From Robertkochia aurantiaca (GTDB lineage Bacteria; Bacteroidota; Bacteroidia; Flavobacteriales; Flavobacteriaceae), in the NCBI RefSeq assembly GCF_020166495.1, contig NZ_JAINZS010000006.1:434001-498000 (forward strand): a DNA stretch of 64,000 bases, written 5' to 3'. A program made the position numbers and the translations under genes. The notes under the pieces are model-generated. The model was not told the DNA's origin. It saw only the letters and a list, made by a program, of their open reading frames with translations, and ran no database searches. The stretch's first letter is position 1. Each line of letters begins with the position of its first letter. Positions 44,633-52,640 of this stretch are shown here, piece by piece.

Positions 44633-46249
44633 TTATTCTTTGCGCGGGCTCCGTGTGGGGTCATAATCTCTGATGTGATCGAGCAGATCTACATCATTGC
44701 CCAAAAGTACGCCATCTGAATTAATACGGTTATCCCTGCTTCCGTTTTCCAGCTTCAACACCCCGCGAGGACAAACCGCTGAGCAGATCCCGCATCCCAC
44801 GCAAGAAGCTCTTATAATGTTTTGTCCTTTTTGGGCGTATGCCCTTACATCGATTCCCATTTCACAATAGGTGCTGCAATTTCCGCAGGAAATACACTGA
44901 CCTCCGTTGGTGGTAATTCTAAACCTTGAGAACAGGCGTTGTTGTATTCCTAAGATCGCAGCCATCGGACAACCGAACCGGCACCAGACCCTGTTTCCGA
45001 AAATGGGATAGAATCCGGTTCCTATCACCCCCGAAAAGATAGCTCCGATAAGAAAGGCATAGGTGCTCCTCAGGGTCTCTGCCTGGAAAAGAAAAACGTT
45101 AGACCCGCTCAGGTAGTGAATGACGATCAATCCCAGAATGATGGCCAGGTAGGTTACCGCGCCATATTTTGCATCTTTTTCAAGTTCATCTTTTTTGAAA
45201 TACCAGATGAGGGCGAACAGGATTGTAAGTCCTGAGGCCACTGAAATCAGGAAGAACTCGCGGTTTAACCAGTATTTGTCGGCATCGTAACCCAGGTAGG
45301 TATAGATTACCGCGGTAGTCATGAGTACTACGAAAACCAGCACACTGTGTACTACCCAGCGTTCCACTCTCCAGGCAAAAAGGCTTTTGTCTGAAAGATG
45401 GCGAAAGGGATCCCCGGCGGTCTCGGCCAGACCTCCACAACCACAAACCCAGGAACAATACCATCTCTTTCCATACTTGTAAGTAAGTATAGGGGTGATG
45501 ACCAGGATGGAAAGGACTCCGAAAATAAGCAGCGCTATTCCGATGGTTCCCGCTGAGATAAATTGATCCACCCGGTATTGTTCGAAGTTGTAATAATTCA
45601 GGGGCCAGATATTTTTCAGGTCGTAGTAGGGGAGATCAGGGTTGTTCAGGCGTAGCATCAGCTCCGGAATCAGGAAGGCGAAGGCTGTCTGAAAGAACAT
45701 GACGCTGAAGGTACGCAGGCGTTCATACCGATTGTGCCTGTATTTATATAGAAACTTTATTCCGAAGGCCAGAATGGCTATGGTATACAGTACTCCGTAA
45801 ACGAACCACTGGCTGGCCGGATTTCCGCTTAAGACTTTACTGAGGGGGTCAAAAAGAGAGATGACACCGGTATTCTCTCCGTCAGGATTCAGGCCCAGGT
45901 ACTGAGGAAAGAAATAGAGCACGATATAAAAGCCGGTCAGGGCGATACCCGAGAGCCATGCCCATAGTCCGCGCGAAGAGATCGATTTGAACCAGACCCC
46001 GTCGTTTTTGATCCCTTTCGATTTTCCTTGATATTCCCGGTAGGAGAACAGCAATATTCCTGTTGCCAGGGCCGATAAGGAAATCGTAAGCCAGAGGGTT
46101 TTATCAGGGAAGTTTATGTTTAAGGTGGCCAGCAAAAGAATGCCCAGACCGCTCATCCCGATAAGGACTGCCAGTTTTTGCCAGGTGTCAAGAGATTTTG
46201 GAGGTTCGCCCGTGAGGGCCATATTGTGATCTATCTTATATTCGCTCAT
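44633..46249 (-). CDS. Polyferredoxin-type 4Fe-4S membrane protein (NapH/CcoG-like)
   Basis: A 538-residue inner-membrane protein with about ten hydrophobic segments. Two membrane-side Cys motifs occur (WYCSWVCGCGGLAETAGDPF and VWCRFGCPMAAILG). Near the C-terminus lie two classical [4Fe-4S] sites (CISCGNCSTYCEMGID and CVGCGICSAVCPRG). This layout matches NapH/CcoG/RdxA-type electron carriers. Its start overlaps the stop of the FAD oxidoreductase gene by 4 bp, so the flavoprotein is the probable electron source and the pair a membrane redox module. The final acceptor is not visible in the operon. Confidence 0.88.
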   Translation of the reverse strand: MSEYKIDHNMALTGEPPKSLDTWQKLAVLIGMSGLGILLLATLNINFPDKTLWLTISLSALATGILLFSYREYQGKSKGIKNDGVWFKSISSRGLWAWLSGIALTGFYIVLYFFPQYLGLNPDGENTGVISLFDPLSKVLSGNPASQWFVYGVLYTIAILAFGIKFLYKYRHNRYERLRTFSVMFFQTAFAFLIPELMLRLNNPDLPYYDLKNIWPLNYYNFEQYRVDQFISAGTIGIALLIFGVLSILVITPILTYKYGKRWYCSWVCGCGGLAETAGDPFRHLSDKSLFAWRVERWVVHSVLVFVVLMTTAVIYTYLGYDADKYWLNREFFLISVASGLTILFALIWYFKKDELEKDAKYGAVTYLAIILGLIVIHYLSGSNVFLFQAETLRSTYAFLIGAIFSGVIGTGFYPIFGNRVWCRFGCPMAAILGIQQRLFSRFRITTNGGQCISCGNCSTYCEMGIDVRAYAQKGQNIIRASCVGCGICSAVCPRGVLKLENGSRDNRINSDGVLLGNDVDLLDHIRDYDPTRSPRKE

Positions 46250-47538
46250 ACCGTTGCAAATTGATTTTTTATCATTCTGAGATCTTCTTTATACGTGCCG
46301 AAGAACTCGGGTTCAAATAGGGCTTCTTTAAAATTCTCTATTACGTAAGATAACTTTCGTTTTTCAGTAAGCCATTGGTCGATCACCTCATGCCTGATAC
46401 GTATCCCGAATGAATTCAGCCCTAAAAGGTGTTTGGTGTTCTTGTCGTAGGCCAGCCTGATGGCCTTTTTACCTGAAGGATGCTTCCAGAAAAGTTGTTT
46501 TTCGTTTTCTGAAGGTTCCGGCCAGACCCATCCATAGGTCTGGTATTCGATATCAAAAAATTTGGCTGAATTGAACCAGTGTCCCGGCTGGTATGGGGTG
46601 CGCCTTCCGCAAATGGTCTGTGCCACAACTTCTCCCATCATTCTGCCCGTGTACCATACGGCCTCAATCGGTCGTCGCTTCCCGCTGGTTTCTGTCTGTT
46701 CGGCACAGTCACCGATGGCGAATACATCAGCAATATTGGTTTCCAGATAGCGGTTAACCTTTACGCCCCTGCCCAATTCGATCTTGCTGTCTTTCAGAAA
46801 ATCGATATTCGGACTAACCCCGGCTGTAAGACCGACCAGCTGGCATTCTATGCGTTCTCCGGTATTGGTGATCACCGCCCGGCAGCGGCCGTTCTCATCG
46901 GCTTCTATTTCTTTTAATTCGGTTGACAAACGCAGATCGATATGGTGTTCCCTGATATGCTCTTCGATAAGGGCGGCATCTTCCGGCGGCAGGATATTGC
47001 CCCAGAAGTTCTTTTCTCTTACGAGAAAGGTTACAGGGATCTTACGGGTCGAGAGCATTTCGGCCAATTCTATACCGATGAGACCACCACCTATTATTAC
47101 GGCATGGGGGCACTGCTTGTTATTAGGCGCATTTCTCTCCAGCATCTCAAGGTCCTGCTTGGAATAAAGCCCCTGAACGCCTTCGAGGTCCTGACCGGGC
47201 CATCCGAATCTGTTGGGTTTGGAGCCACAGGCAATGATCAGCCGGTCGTAGGTAACATTGTCACCGGTATCGAGGTGCAGTGTTTTGGTGTCGGTATCTA
47301 CCTTTTCAACATGGGCAAACAGAAGTTCCAAACGGTTTTTCTTCCAGAACCAATCTTCATAGGGCTTGGTGTTTTCGTAGGTCATATGCCCCATGTAGAT
47401 GTACATCAGGGCTGTTCGGGAGAAAAAGTATTGCGATTCTGACGATATCAGGGTAATGCGGTAGTCTTTTTGCTTTCTGATGTGGCGGGCAGCTGTTACA
47501 CCTGATATCCCGTTCCCAATTATTACAATATGCTTCAT
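46246..47538 (-). CDS. NAD(P)/FAD-dependent pyridine nucleotide-disulphide-type oxidoreductase
   Basis: A 430-residue flavoprotein. The FAD site is HIVIIGNGISGVTAARHIR (about 3-21), the NAD(P) site VIIGGGLIGIELAEML (about 148-163) and the second FAD contact DVFAIGDCAEQ (near 275). It resembles the N-terminal part of nitrite reductase large subunits and rubredoxin/ferredoxin reductases, with no redox-active CxxxxC pair seen. The C-terminal 110 residues (FDIEYQTYGWVWPE) are family-specific. It heads the operon with the polyferredoxin gene and likely passes electrons to it from NAD(P)H. Confidence 0.88.
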   Translation of the reverse strand: MKHIVIIGNGISGVTAARHIRKQKDYRITLISSESQYFFSRTALMYIYMGHMTYENTKPYEDWFWKKNRLELLFAHVEKVDTDTKTLHLDTGDNVTYDRLIIACGSKPNRFGWPGQDLEGVQGLYSKQDLEMLERNAPNNKQCPHAVIIGGGLIGIELAEMLSTRKIPVTFLVREKNFWGNILPPEDAALIEEHIREHHIDLRLSTELKEIEADENGRCRAVITNTGERIECQLVGLTAGVSPNIDFLKDSKIELGRGVKVNRYLETNIADVFAIGDCAEQTETSGKRRPIEAVWYTGRMMGEVVAQTICGRRTPYQPGHWFNSAKFFDIEYQTYGWVWPEPSENEKQLFWKHPSGKKAIRLAYDKNTKHLLGLNSFGIRIRHEVIDQWLTEKRKLSYVIENFKEALFEPEFFGTYKEDLRMIKNQFATV

Positions 47539-47635
47539 GTCGGCGTTTGGTCAGTGTATATTCTGTCGTTTTACAGTAAGGAAACTTATAAGAAATATCT
47601 AATTTAGAGGTAATTTAAACAGCTGAAAAATCTTT

Positions 47636-48670
47636 ATGAGAATTCCCTCTTTTTTTACCGGCCGGGCAATGGCTGTTTTTCTGCTTGTTTCTTCAATGTT
47701 GCCGGGTTGTGATACCGTTTTGCATGAAGGTGAAAAGATCAACGGGGTGAGCTATGTGGCCGGGCGTAAACCCACCAGTAAGACCCAGGTGCGCCTGGTA
47801 AAGGAATTGCACGGGAATTACGCGGCCATCATGCCGTTCGGATTTGTGAGAGGGGAGGGGCAACCCGAATTATTTTACAATAATGAGAGACAGTGGTTCG
47901 GAGAACGTGCAGATGGGGTGCGGCAGTATGTCAGCTTGCTTCACAAAGAGGGTATCGCGGTTATGATCAAACCGCAAATATGGATCGGGGGCGGACAGTT
48001 TACAGGAGATCTGGGGATGAGCAATGAAGCGCAATGGAAGCTTTTTGAAGAGCAGTACCAGGCATTTATACTCGATCATGCACGACTTTCCGCAGAACTG
48101 AACGTTGAGATATTCTGTATCGGTACTGAATTGTTCCGCTTCATCGCCAACAGGCCGGTTTTCTTTCGGGAGCTCATCGCGAAGGTTCGTGCTGTTTTTC
48201 CTAACAAGATCACCTATGCAGCCAACTGGGACCGGTATGCCGATATTCCATTTTGGGATGATCTCGATTTCATTGGTGTTGACGCCTATTTTCCCCTGTC
48301 GGAAGATCGAACACCTTCTGCAGGGGTACTGGCCGATAGTTGGCAGGAGGTTAAAAATGAGCTGGAGGCACTTTCAGAAAAACATCAGAAACCTGTTCTG
48401 TTCACAGAATACGGGTACCGCAGTATCGACCAGGCGGCCAGGGAGCCCTGGCGTTCTGACCGGATAGAAGGAAAGATCAATATGACCGCTCAACAAAATG
48501 CACTGCAGGCGGTTTTTGAGGTATTCTGGGAAGAAGACTGGTTTGCCGGAGGGTTTCTTTGGAAATGGTTTCCGGAACATGAAGGGGCAGGAGGTATTCA
48601 CGACAACCGGTTTACCATTCAGAACAAACCGGCCGAAGAAACCGTACGTGCCTATTACAAAAAATGGTGA
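47636..48670 (+). CDS. GH113/GTA-TIM-barrel-like glycosidase lipoprotein
   Basis: A 344-residue lipoprotein (lipidated Cys25 in SSMLPGC). It is a predicted TIM barrel resembling GH113 mannanases and GTA-type barrels: INGVSYVAGRKP at the first strand, VMIKPQIWIGGGQFTGDL (about 109-126), candidate acid/base Glu165 in FCIGTELFRF, DFIGVDAYFPLSED and candidate nucleophile Glu258 in VLFTEYGYRS. The end GGFLWKWFPEHEGAGG is also family-like. It diverges from the oxidoreductase operon across a 97-bp gap. It may cut a mannan-like surface or dietary glycan; substrate is not known. Confidence 0.75.
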   Translation: MRIPSFFTGRAMAVFLLVSSMLPGCDTVLHEGEKINGVSYVAGRKPTSKTQVRLVKELHGNYAAIMPFGFVRGEGQPELFYNNERQWFGERADGVRQYVSLLHKEGIAVMIKPQIWIGGGQFTGDLGMSNEAQWKLFEEQYQAFILDHARLSAELNVEIFCIGTELFRFIANRPVFFRELIAKVRAVFPNKITYAANWDRYADIPFWDDLDFIGVDAYFPLSEDRTPSAGVLADSWQEVKNELEALSEKHQKPVLFTEYGYRSIDQAAREPWRSDRIEGKINMTAQQNALQAVFEVFWEEDWFAGGFLWKWFPEHEGAGGIHDNRFTIQNKPAEETVRAYYKKW

Positions 48671-48716
48671 AGCCCGAAGACCTCACCATTCATTCTGATT
48701 TTCTGTTGGAAGAAGT

Positions 48717-49259
48717 TTATTTCAGTATACCGTCAACGATTCCGTATTCAACAGACTCCTCGGCATTCATCCAGTAATCACGGTTAAAGTCTTTCATGAT
48801 CTTTTCAAAAGTCTGTCCGCAATTCTCGGCCAGTATCCTGGCACCAATTTCTTTGGTCTTGATGATTTCCTTAGCCTGGATCTCTATATTGGAAGCCTGT
48901 CCCTGAGCACCACCACTGGGTTGGTGAATCATGACCCGGGCGTACGGGTAGACGAAACGCTTTCCCTTTTCCCCGGCTGAAAGTAAAATAGATCCCATTG
49001 AAGCGGCCAGTCCGGTGCAAATCGTAGACACAGGGCTTTTCAGGGACTTCATGGTGTCGTGAATCGCGAAGCCTGATGTCACATAGCCTCCGGGGCTGTT
49101 TATGATCAGTTTGATCTCGTCGTTGTTGAGAGAATCAAGGTAGAGCAGACGGTCGATTACGTGCTTAGCCGATTTATCATCAACCATACCCCAAAGAAAT
49201 ACCTTACGGTCTTCCAGTAAGGCAGCATCAATTTTATCCTGTATTTTATTACTCGCCAT
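48717..49259 (-). CDS. ClpP-type serine protease subunit (short paralogue)
   Basis: A 180-residue ClpP-family protein. The catalytic triad is present: Ser87 in CTGLAASMGS, His112 in MIHQPSGGAQGQ and Asp161 in FNRDYW. INSPGGYVTSGFAIHDTM is also typical. It begins directly with IQDKIDAALLEDRKVFLWG and lacks the long N-terminal extension expected of the principal Bacteroidota ClpP. There is no clpX or trigger-factor gene beside it. It is therefore probably the second, shorter ClpP that many Bacteroidota encode. Catalysis is expected; its ATPase partner is not indicated here. It stands alone with its own promoter-like box upstream. Confidence 0.88.
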   Translation of the reverse strand: MASNKIQDKIDAALLEDRKVFLWGMVDDKSAKHVIDRLLYLDSLNNDEIKLIINSPGGYVTSGFAIHDTMKSLKSPVSTICTGLAASMGSILLSAGEKGKRFVYPYARVMIHQPSGGAQGQASNIEIQAKEIIKTKEIGARILAENCGQTFEKIMKDFNRDYWMNAEESVEYGIVDGILK

Positions 49260-49288
49260 AAAATATGTATTCGATTTTTATCTTTTTT

Positions 49289-49296
49289 CAAATATA
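49289..49296 (-). promoter_or_regulatory. TAnnTTTG box upstream of the ClpP paralogue
   Basis: TATATTTG on the minus strand matches the -7 consensus and ends 29 bp before the ClpP start. It suggests that clpP is transcribed separately from the arsenosugar operon that ends just upstream. Confidence 0.45.
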
Positions 49297-49321
49297 ACCA
49301 TTTTGCTTTTAGATAACCCGC

Positions 49322-50041
49322 TTACCGGGGTGAAACGATATTTTTGCGGTAATACTCGAGCAATTGTTGCGGGCTGGCCCTCCGGCGGTTTTTCAGATGA
49401 ATAACCAGGTAATGGTACTGCAGTTTCCAAAAGCCGTTTTCCCGATATTTTCTGGCAGAGGTAATAATCGTTTCGGGTATGATAGTAAAGGGATAGCATT
49501 GGTAGAATCGATTGATGAGGTCACAATCTTCATAGATTTTAAACGCTTCGTCAAAACCATTGAGATCATCAAAAGCTGCTTTGGTGATAAAAAGTGACTG
49601 ATCACCCCCACGACAAACAGGAAGATTGATCCTGGTGAACCATTGTGAAACCCTTAGTAGAATGTGATCGTGGTCAAAACGCATTCTGAAGCATCCGCCT
49701 ACCGCATTGTTTTTGACAGCTTGGTAAATATGCCGGTCAAAGCCGGAAGGGGGTATCGAGTCGATATGCAGGAAATAAAGTATATCGCTTTCGGCTGCAG
49801 CAGCGCCTGTATTGAGTTGTTTTGCTCTTCCTTTCTCTCCTTTCAATACCTTAAAACCGATAGAATTGAGCTTGCTCAGGGAGTTTACAACATTGAGAGT
49901 GTTGTCTGAACTACCACCGTCTACCAGAATGATCTCATGGGTGAATTCAGGGTCGGCCTTATGAAAAAGGTCAGATATTCTCTCTCTCAGGATGTCTTCC
50001 TCATTAAAGACCGGAATAATGATACTGAGCTTATCTTTCAT
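49322..50041 (-). CDS. GT2 glycosyltransferase of the arsenosugar-cluster type (TIGR04283-like)
   Basis: A 239-residue soluble GT2 enzyme. SIIIPVFNEEDILRERISDL (about 5-24) opens the nucleotide-binding fold. VDGGSSDNTLNVVNSL, GRAKQLNTGAAAAESDILYFLHIDSIPP (in part, holding the HID variant of DxD), GGCFRMRFD and RGGDQSLFITKAAFDDLNGF follow. The family is repeatedly found with ArsM and ArsS and named for arsenosugar biosynthesis. It overlaps the DUF547 gene by 11 bp and is the last gene of the eight-gene operon. It may attach the glycerol or sugar part of the arsenosugar, but its reaction is not proven. Confidence 0.82.
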   Translation of the reverse strand: MKDKLSIIIPVFNEEDILRERISDLFHKADPEFTHEIILVDGGSSDNTLNVVNSLSKLNSIGFKVLKGEKGRAKQLNTGAAAAESDILYFLHIDSIPPSGFDRHIYQAVKNNAVGGCFRMRFDHDHILLRVSQWFTRINLPVCRGGDQSLFITKAAFDDLNGFDEAFKIYEDCDLINRFYQCYPFTIIPETIITSARKYRENGFWKLQYHYLVIHLKNRRRASPQQLLEYYRKNIVSPR

Positions 50042-50735
50042 TCAGTGCCCAATTATAATCCATGAAAGTGACAGCTGTGCCGGGTTCGACCTTTTGAGCT
50101 GCATAACGATTCAGAAAATCGATCAGTTCTTCACCTTCTGTGAAGTCCTGACGGTACCAGCGGAAGATTTTTGAAAGTCTGATCCTGTCATTTCCCAGCT
50201 CGTTCTTTTCGGTATTATTGATAAAACCGGCTGTTACCTGGTCTAATTGTTCGTCAAGTAATTCAGGAATATATGCCCGGTTCAGCAACTTAGGGCAGGA
50301 GACCGAAGCGCAATTGATAGCGAAATGTATGCGTGGGTCACCGGTTTTTCTCAGAATATCATGTTCGATATGGTCGAGGTCGATGAGATCCCCATCCCAT
50401 GGAATGAAATCTTTTTGCCACGGACCGTTTATATCTCTGATGCTCTCCAGCGGATAATGGTCGATAATAAGCTTTATGGTATAGGCATTATAAGCATTGA
50501 TCCAGTATGCTTTTCGTTCATCCTGACTCCAGTCATCCAGGGGCTGGTTTTTGACCAACATGTTCAGAACGACCTTCAGTTCATCCTTATTGTTACTGAT
50601 GCTTTTGTAATCAACCCATCCTTCTGCATCAACATGGTTTTCAAGAAAATCATTCCAGACCTGGTAATCGGGTTTTTGAGCAATGACCGACTGAATAGTG
50701 GTTATGCACACCATGATGAGTACAAAGCTTCTCAT
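50031..50735 (-). CDS. Exported DUF547 protein in the arsenosugar operon
   Basis: A 234-residue protein with a signal peptide (MRSFVLIMVCITTIQSVIAQ) and one DUF547 domain. Hallmarks are WVDYKSIS (about 39-46), RKAYWINAYNAYTIKLIIDHYP (in part, about 87-107), DLDHIEHDILR, PRIHFAINCASVSCPKL (about 143-159) and FRWYRQDF. The conserved Asn, His and Cys residues hint at an enzyme of the papain-like or transglutaminase-like type, but no reaction is established. It overlaps the hydroxylase gene by 4 bp and the GT2 gene by 11 bp, so it is firmly part of the operon. Its periplasmic location contrasts with the cytosolic arsenic enzymes. Confidence 0.85.
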   Translation of the reverse strand: MRSFVLIMVCITTIQSVIAQKPDYQVWNDFLENHVDAEGWVDYKSISNNKDELKVVLNMLVKNQPLDDWSQDERKAYWINAYNAYTIKLIIDHYPLESIRDINGPWQKDFIPWDGDLIDLDHIEHDILRKTGDPRIHFAINCASVSCPKLLNRAYIPELLDEQLDQVTAGFINNTEKNELGNDRIRLSKIFRWYRQDFTEGEELIDFLNRYAAQKVEPGTAVTFMDYNWALNER

Positions 50736-51634
50736 GTCTTGGCGAGTTTCTTTTTTTTCTTCGGAAGGGAAAGCGGGTATAATTCCTGTTCGATGAAGTC
50801 ACCCGGGAAGTCTTCGTCACCTTCAAAGCCGAGTTCGATATCCCTGCCGCTGTGTGGCACATAGTCGGTTTTGAAAATGTAGTCCCACAGGCTCAGGGAA
50901 ATTCCGAAATTCACCCCATAACGGTTTGGCATGCTTTTACTATGGTGCCAGATATGCATTTTCGGGTTGTTCAGCACATATTTAAAAGGCCCGTAATCCC
51001 AACCCAGGTTGGCATGATTCAGATGTCCTACGGCGATGGCGAAAAAGTGAACGGCTGCCACATCGGCGGCATCAAGGCCTCCGATGACTGCCAGAGGAAT
51101 ATAAAGCATGGATTTATATACCACCGGTTCCATCCAGTGATACCTCAGGTGAGCGGCAAAACCCATTTCCTTGACCGAGTGATGTACCTTGTGAAAGTTC
51201 CAGAGAAAAGGAACCCGGTGAAGGAGCCTGTGTGTATTCCACTGTACGAAATCTGAAACCAGAAAAAAGACCAGTAGAGCAAGAGGCCATGGTAAGGCAT
51301 CGATATCTACCAGCTGAAAATCTGACAGCTGAAGTCCTGCAACCGAAAGCAGGTCGTTGAACAATTCAGCTGCGGTATTAGAAAGCATGATCAGTACGAT
51401 CAGGTTCAGCAGAAAGAAATTAAAGAACATATAAAAGGTGTCCAGGAAGAAGTCTTTTCTGAACAGCGGCTGGTTCTTTCTCCATGGGAATAAGTATTCC
51501 AGCAGCCATACGACCAGAGAAATTCCGATCAGGCCGTAAAAATAATTTTCCCAATGGAAGCGGGTGATCTCAGACAGCAGGTAATTGAAATAACCTGAAT
51601 AAGATTCCTGTATGATGTCCCAGTATTTATTCAT
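50732..51634 (-). CDS. Sterol desaturase/fatty acid hydroxylase-family membrane enzyme
   Basis: A 300-residue membrane protein with about four to five hydrophobic segments and the His clusters of di-iron membrane hydroxylases. These are HRLLH (near 136-140), HKVHH (near 149-153), HLNHAN (near 205) and HIWHHSK (near 229). The family inserts oxygen into or desaturates sterols, fatty acids or alkylglycerols. It lies 37 bp after arsM and overlaps DUF547 by 4 bp. No sterol pathway is visible nearby, so a lipid or alkyl-glycerol substrate related to the cluster product is an inference. Confidence 0.85.
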   Translation of the reverse strand: MNKYWDIIQESYSGYFNYLLSEITRFHWENYFYGLIGISLVVWLLEYLFPWRKNQPLFRKDFFLDTFYMFFNFFLLNLIVLIMLSNTAAELFNDLLSVAGLQLSDFQLVDIDALPWPLALLVFFLVSDFVQWNTHRLLHRVPFLWNFHKVHHSVKEMGFAAHLRYHWMEPVVYKSMLYIPLAVIGGLDAADVAAVHFFAIAVGHLNHANLGWDYGPFKYVLNNPKMHIWHHSKSMPNRYGVNFGISLSLWDYIFKTDYVPHSGRDIELGFEGDEDFPGDFIEQELYPLSLPKKKKKLAKT

Positions 51635-51671
51635 ATATGCTTATGTCGTGCTGAAGCTAAAAGTCTTACAA

Positions 51672-52640
51672 TCAGCAGCAGCCGCCACCATCGTAATGCC
51701 AGGTAGATTCAGAGATAAAAATATCATTCCGGTTCAGGCTTTTCAGAGCAGCTGCTGTTTTATCACAAACGGCAAGCGGCTGGTTAGGCATCAGTACATG
51801 CCCCTTTCTGTCATCAAAGTATTCTTCTGTGCCGTAATAGATGGCTGTTTTACCCGTAAAAACACAGGGGCCGTCTTCAGGCATGGGGTCTTTGATTGCA
51901 CAGACCTCTACCGATTCGATGAAGATGAGTTCATCGGTTTCATACTGCCCGGGAGCCAGGATACGGTAAGGCCTTCTGGCTCTGATCTCGATGGTGCCAA
52001 AGCCTGCATCGGTCAGCATGCGAACATATTCGTTGATAGGAAGACTTCCGCTCAGGCACAAGGCCCGTAATCTTTCATCATTTCTCAGGTTTTCGCCTAT
52101 GGGCTGCTCACAGGTCGGATCGCTCATTACCAGCCTGCCGTGAGGTTTTAACACCCGGTACATTTCAGCAATGGCTTGCTGCAGGTCTTCGGTTTTAAAT
52201 ATATTAAAGAGGCAATTCTGAGCGGCAACATCGATACTGTTATCTTCAACTGGGAGATCAAGTGCGTCTCCTTTTTTCAGGGATACGAAAGACCTGTCGA
52301 ACCAGGGGTTTTGAGTCTCAGCTTCCTCAAAATTTCGGGAGGAGGCTTCCAGCATTTCCTCAACGGCATCCACTCCGATCACCCCCTCTTTTTGACGGGA
52401 AAAATAGGCGAATTGTAATAATTCCATGCCTCCTCCCACTCCTACATAGAGTATTTTGGGATTGTTGACAAGATCGCGCGCATTTACGGTGCTTCCGCAG
52501 CCGTAATTCATCTCCTGCATAATGCGCGGAATTTTTAATCCGGGAAGCTCCCAGATGGGATTGGTCGTGCAACACAAGCCAACGTCAGGAGTCAGGGCAG
52601 CATCTTTATATACGTTTCGGGTCGTTTCAAGATAACTCAT
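51672..52640 (-). CDS. arsM: Arsenite S-adenosylmethionine methyltransferase (ArsM-like)
   Basis: A 322-residue class I SAM methyltransferase. The SAM site is LYVGVGGGMELLQFAYF (about 64-80). Three Cys positions match the As(III)-binding cysteines of known ArsM proteins by local context: Cys48 in MNYGCGSTV, Cys143 in AQNCLFNIF and Cys195 in LRALCLSGSL. A CC pair occurs near the N-terminus (GLCCTTNP) and another at the very C-terminus (YDGGGCC). ArsM methylates arsenite stepwise; in arsenosugar makers it supplies the dimethylated arsenic. The C-terminal extension beyond the methyltransferase fold is typical of the form that sits beside arsS. It overlaps the PNP gene by 1 bp. Confidence 0.9.
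   Translation of the reverse strand: MSYLETTRNVYKDAALTPDVGLCCTTNPIWELPGLKIPRIMQEMNYGCGSTVNARDLVNNPKILYVGVGGGMELLQFAYFSRQKEGVIGVDAVEEMLEASSRNFEEAETQNPWFDRSFVSLKKGDALDLPVEDNSIDVAAQNCLFNIFKTEDLQQAIAEMYRVLKPHGRLVMSDPTCEQPIGENLRNDERLRALCLSGSLPINEYVRMLTDAGFGTIEIRARRPYRILAPGQYETDELIFIESVEVCAIKDPMPEDGPCVFTGKTAIYYGTEEYFDDRKGHVLMPNQPLAVCDKTAAALKSLNRNDIFISESTWHYDGGGCC

Noticed and set aside
44608-44664. Extended start of the DPM-like GT2
   Set aside because: It overlaps the polyferredoxin gene and lacks family similarity; MKYIDVIIPAFNEG at 44607 is the normal N-terminus.
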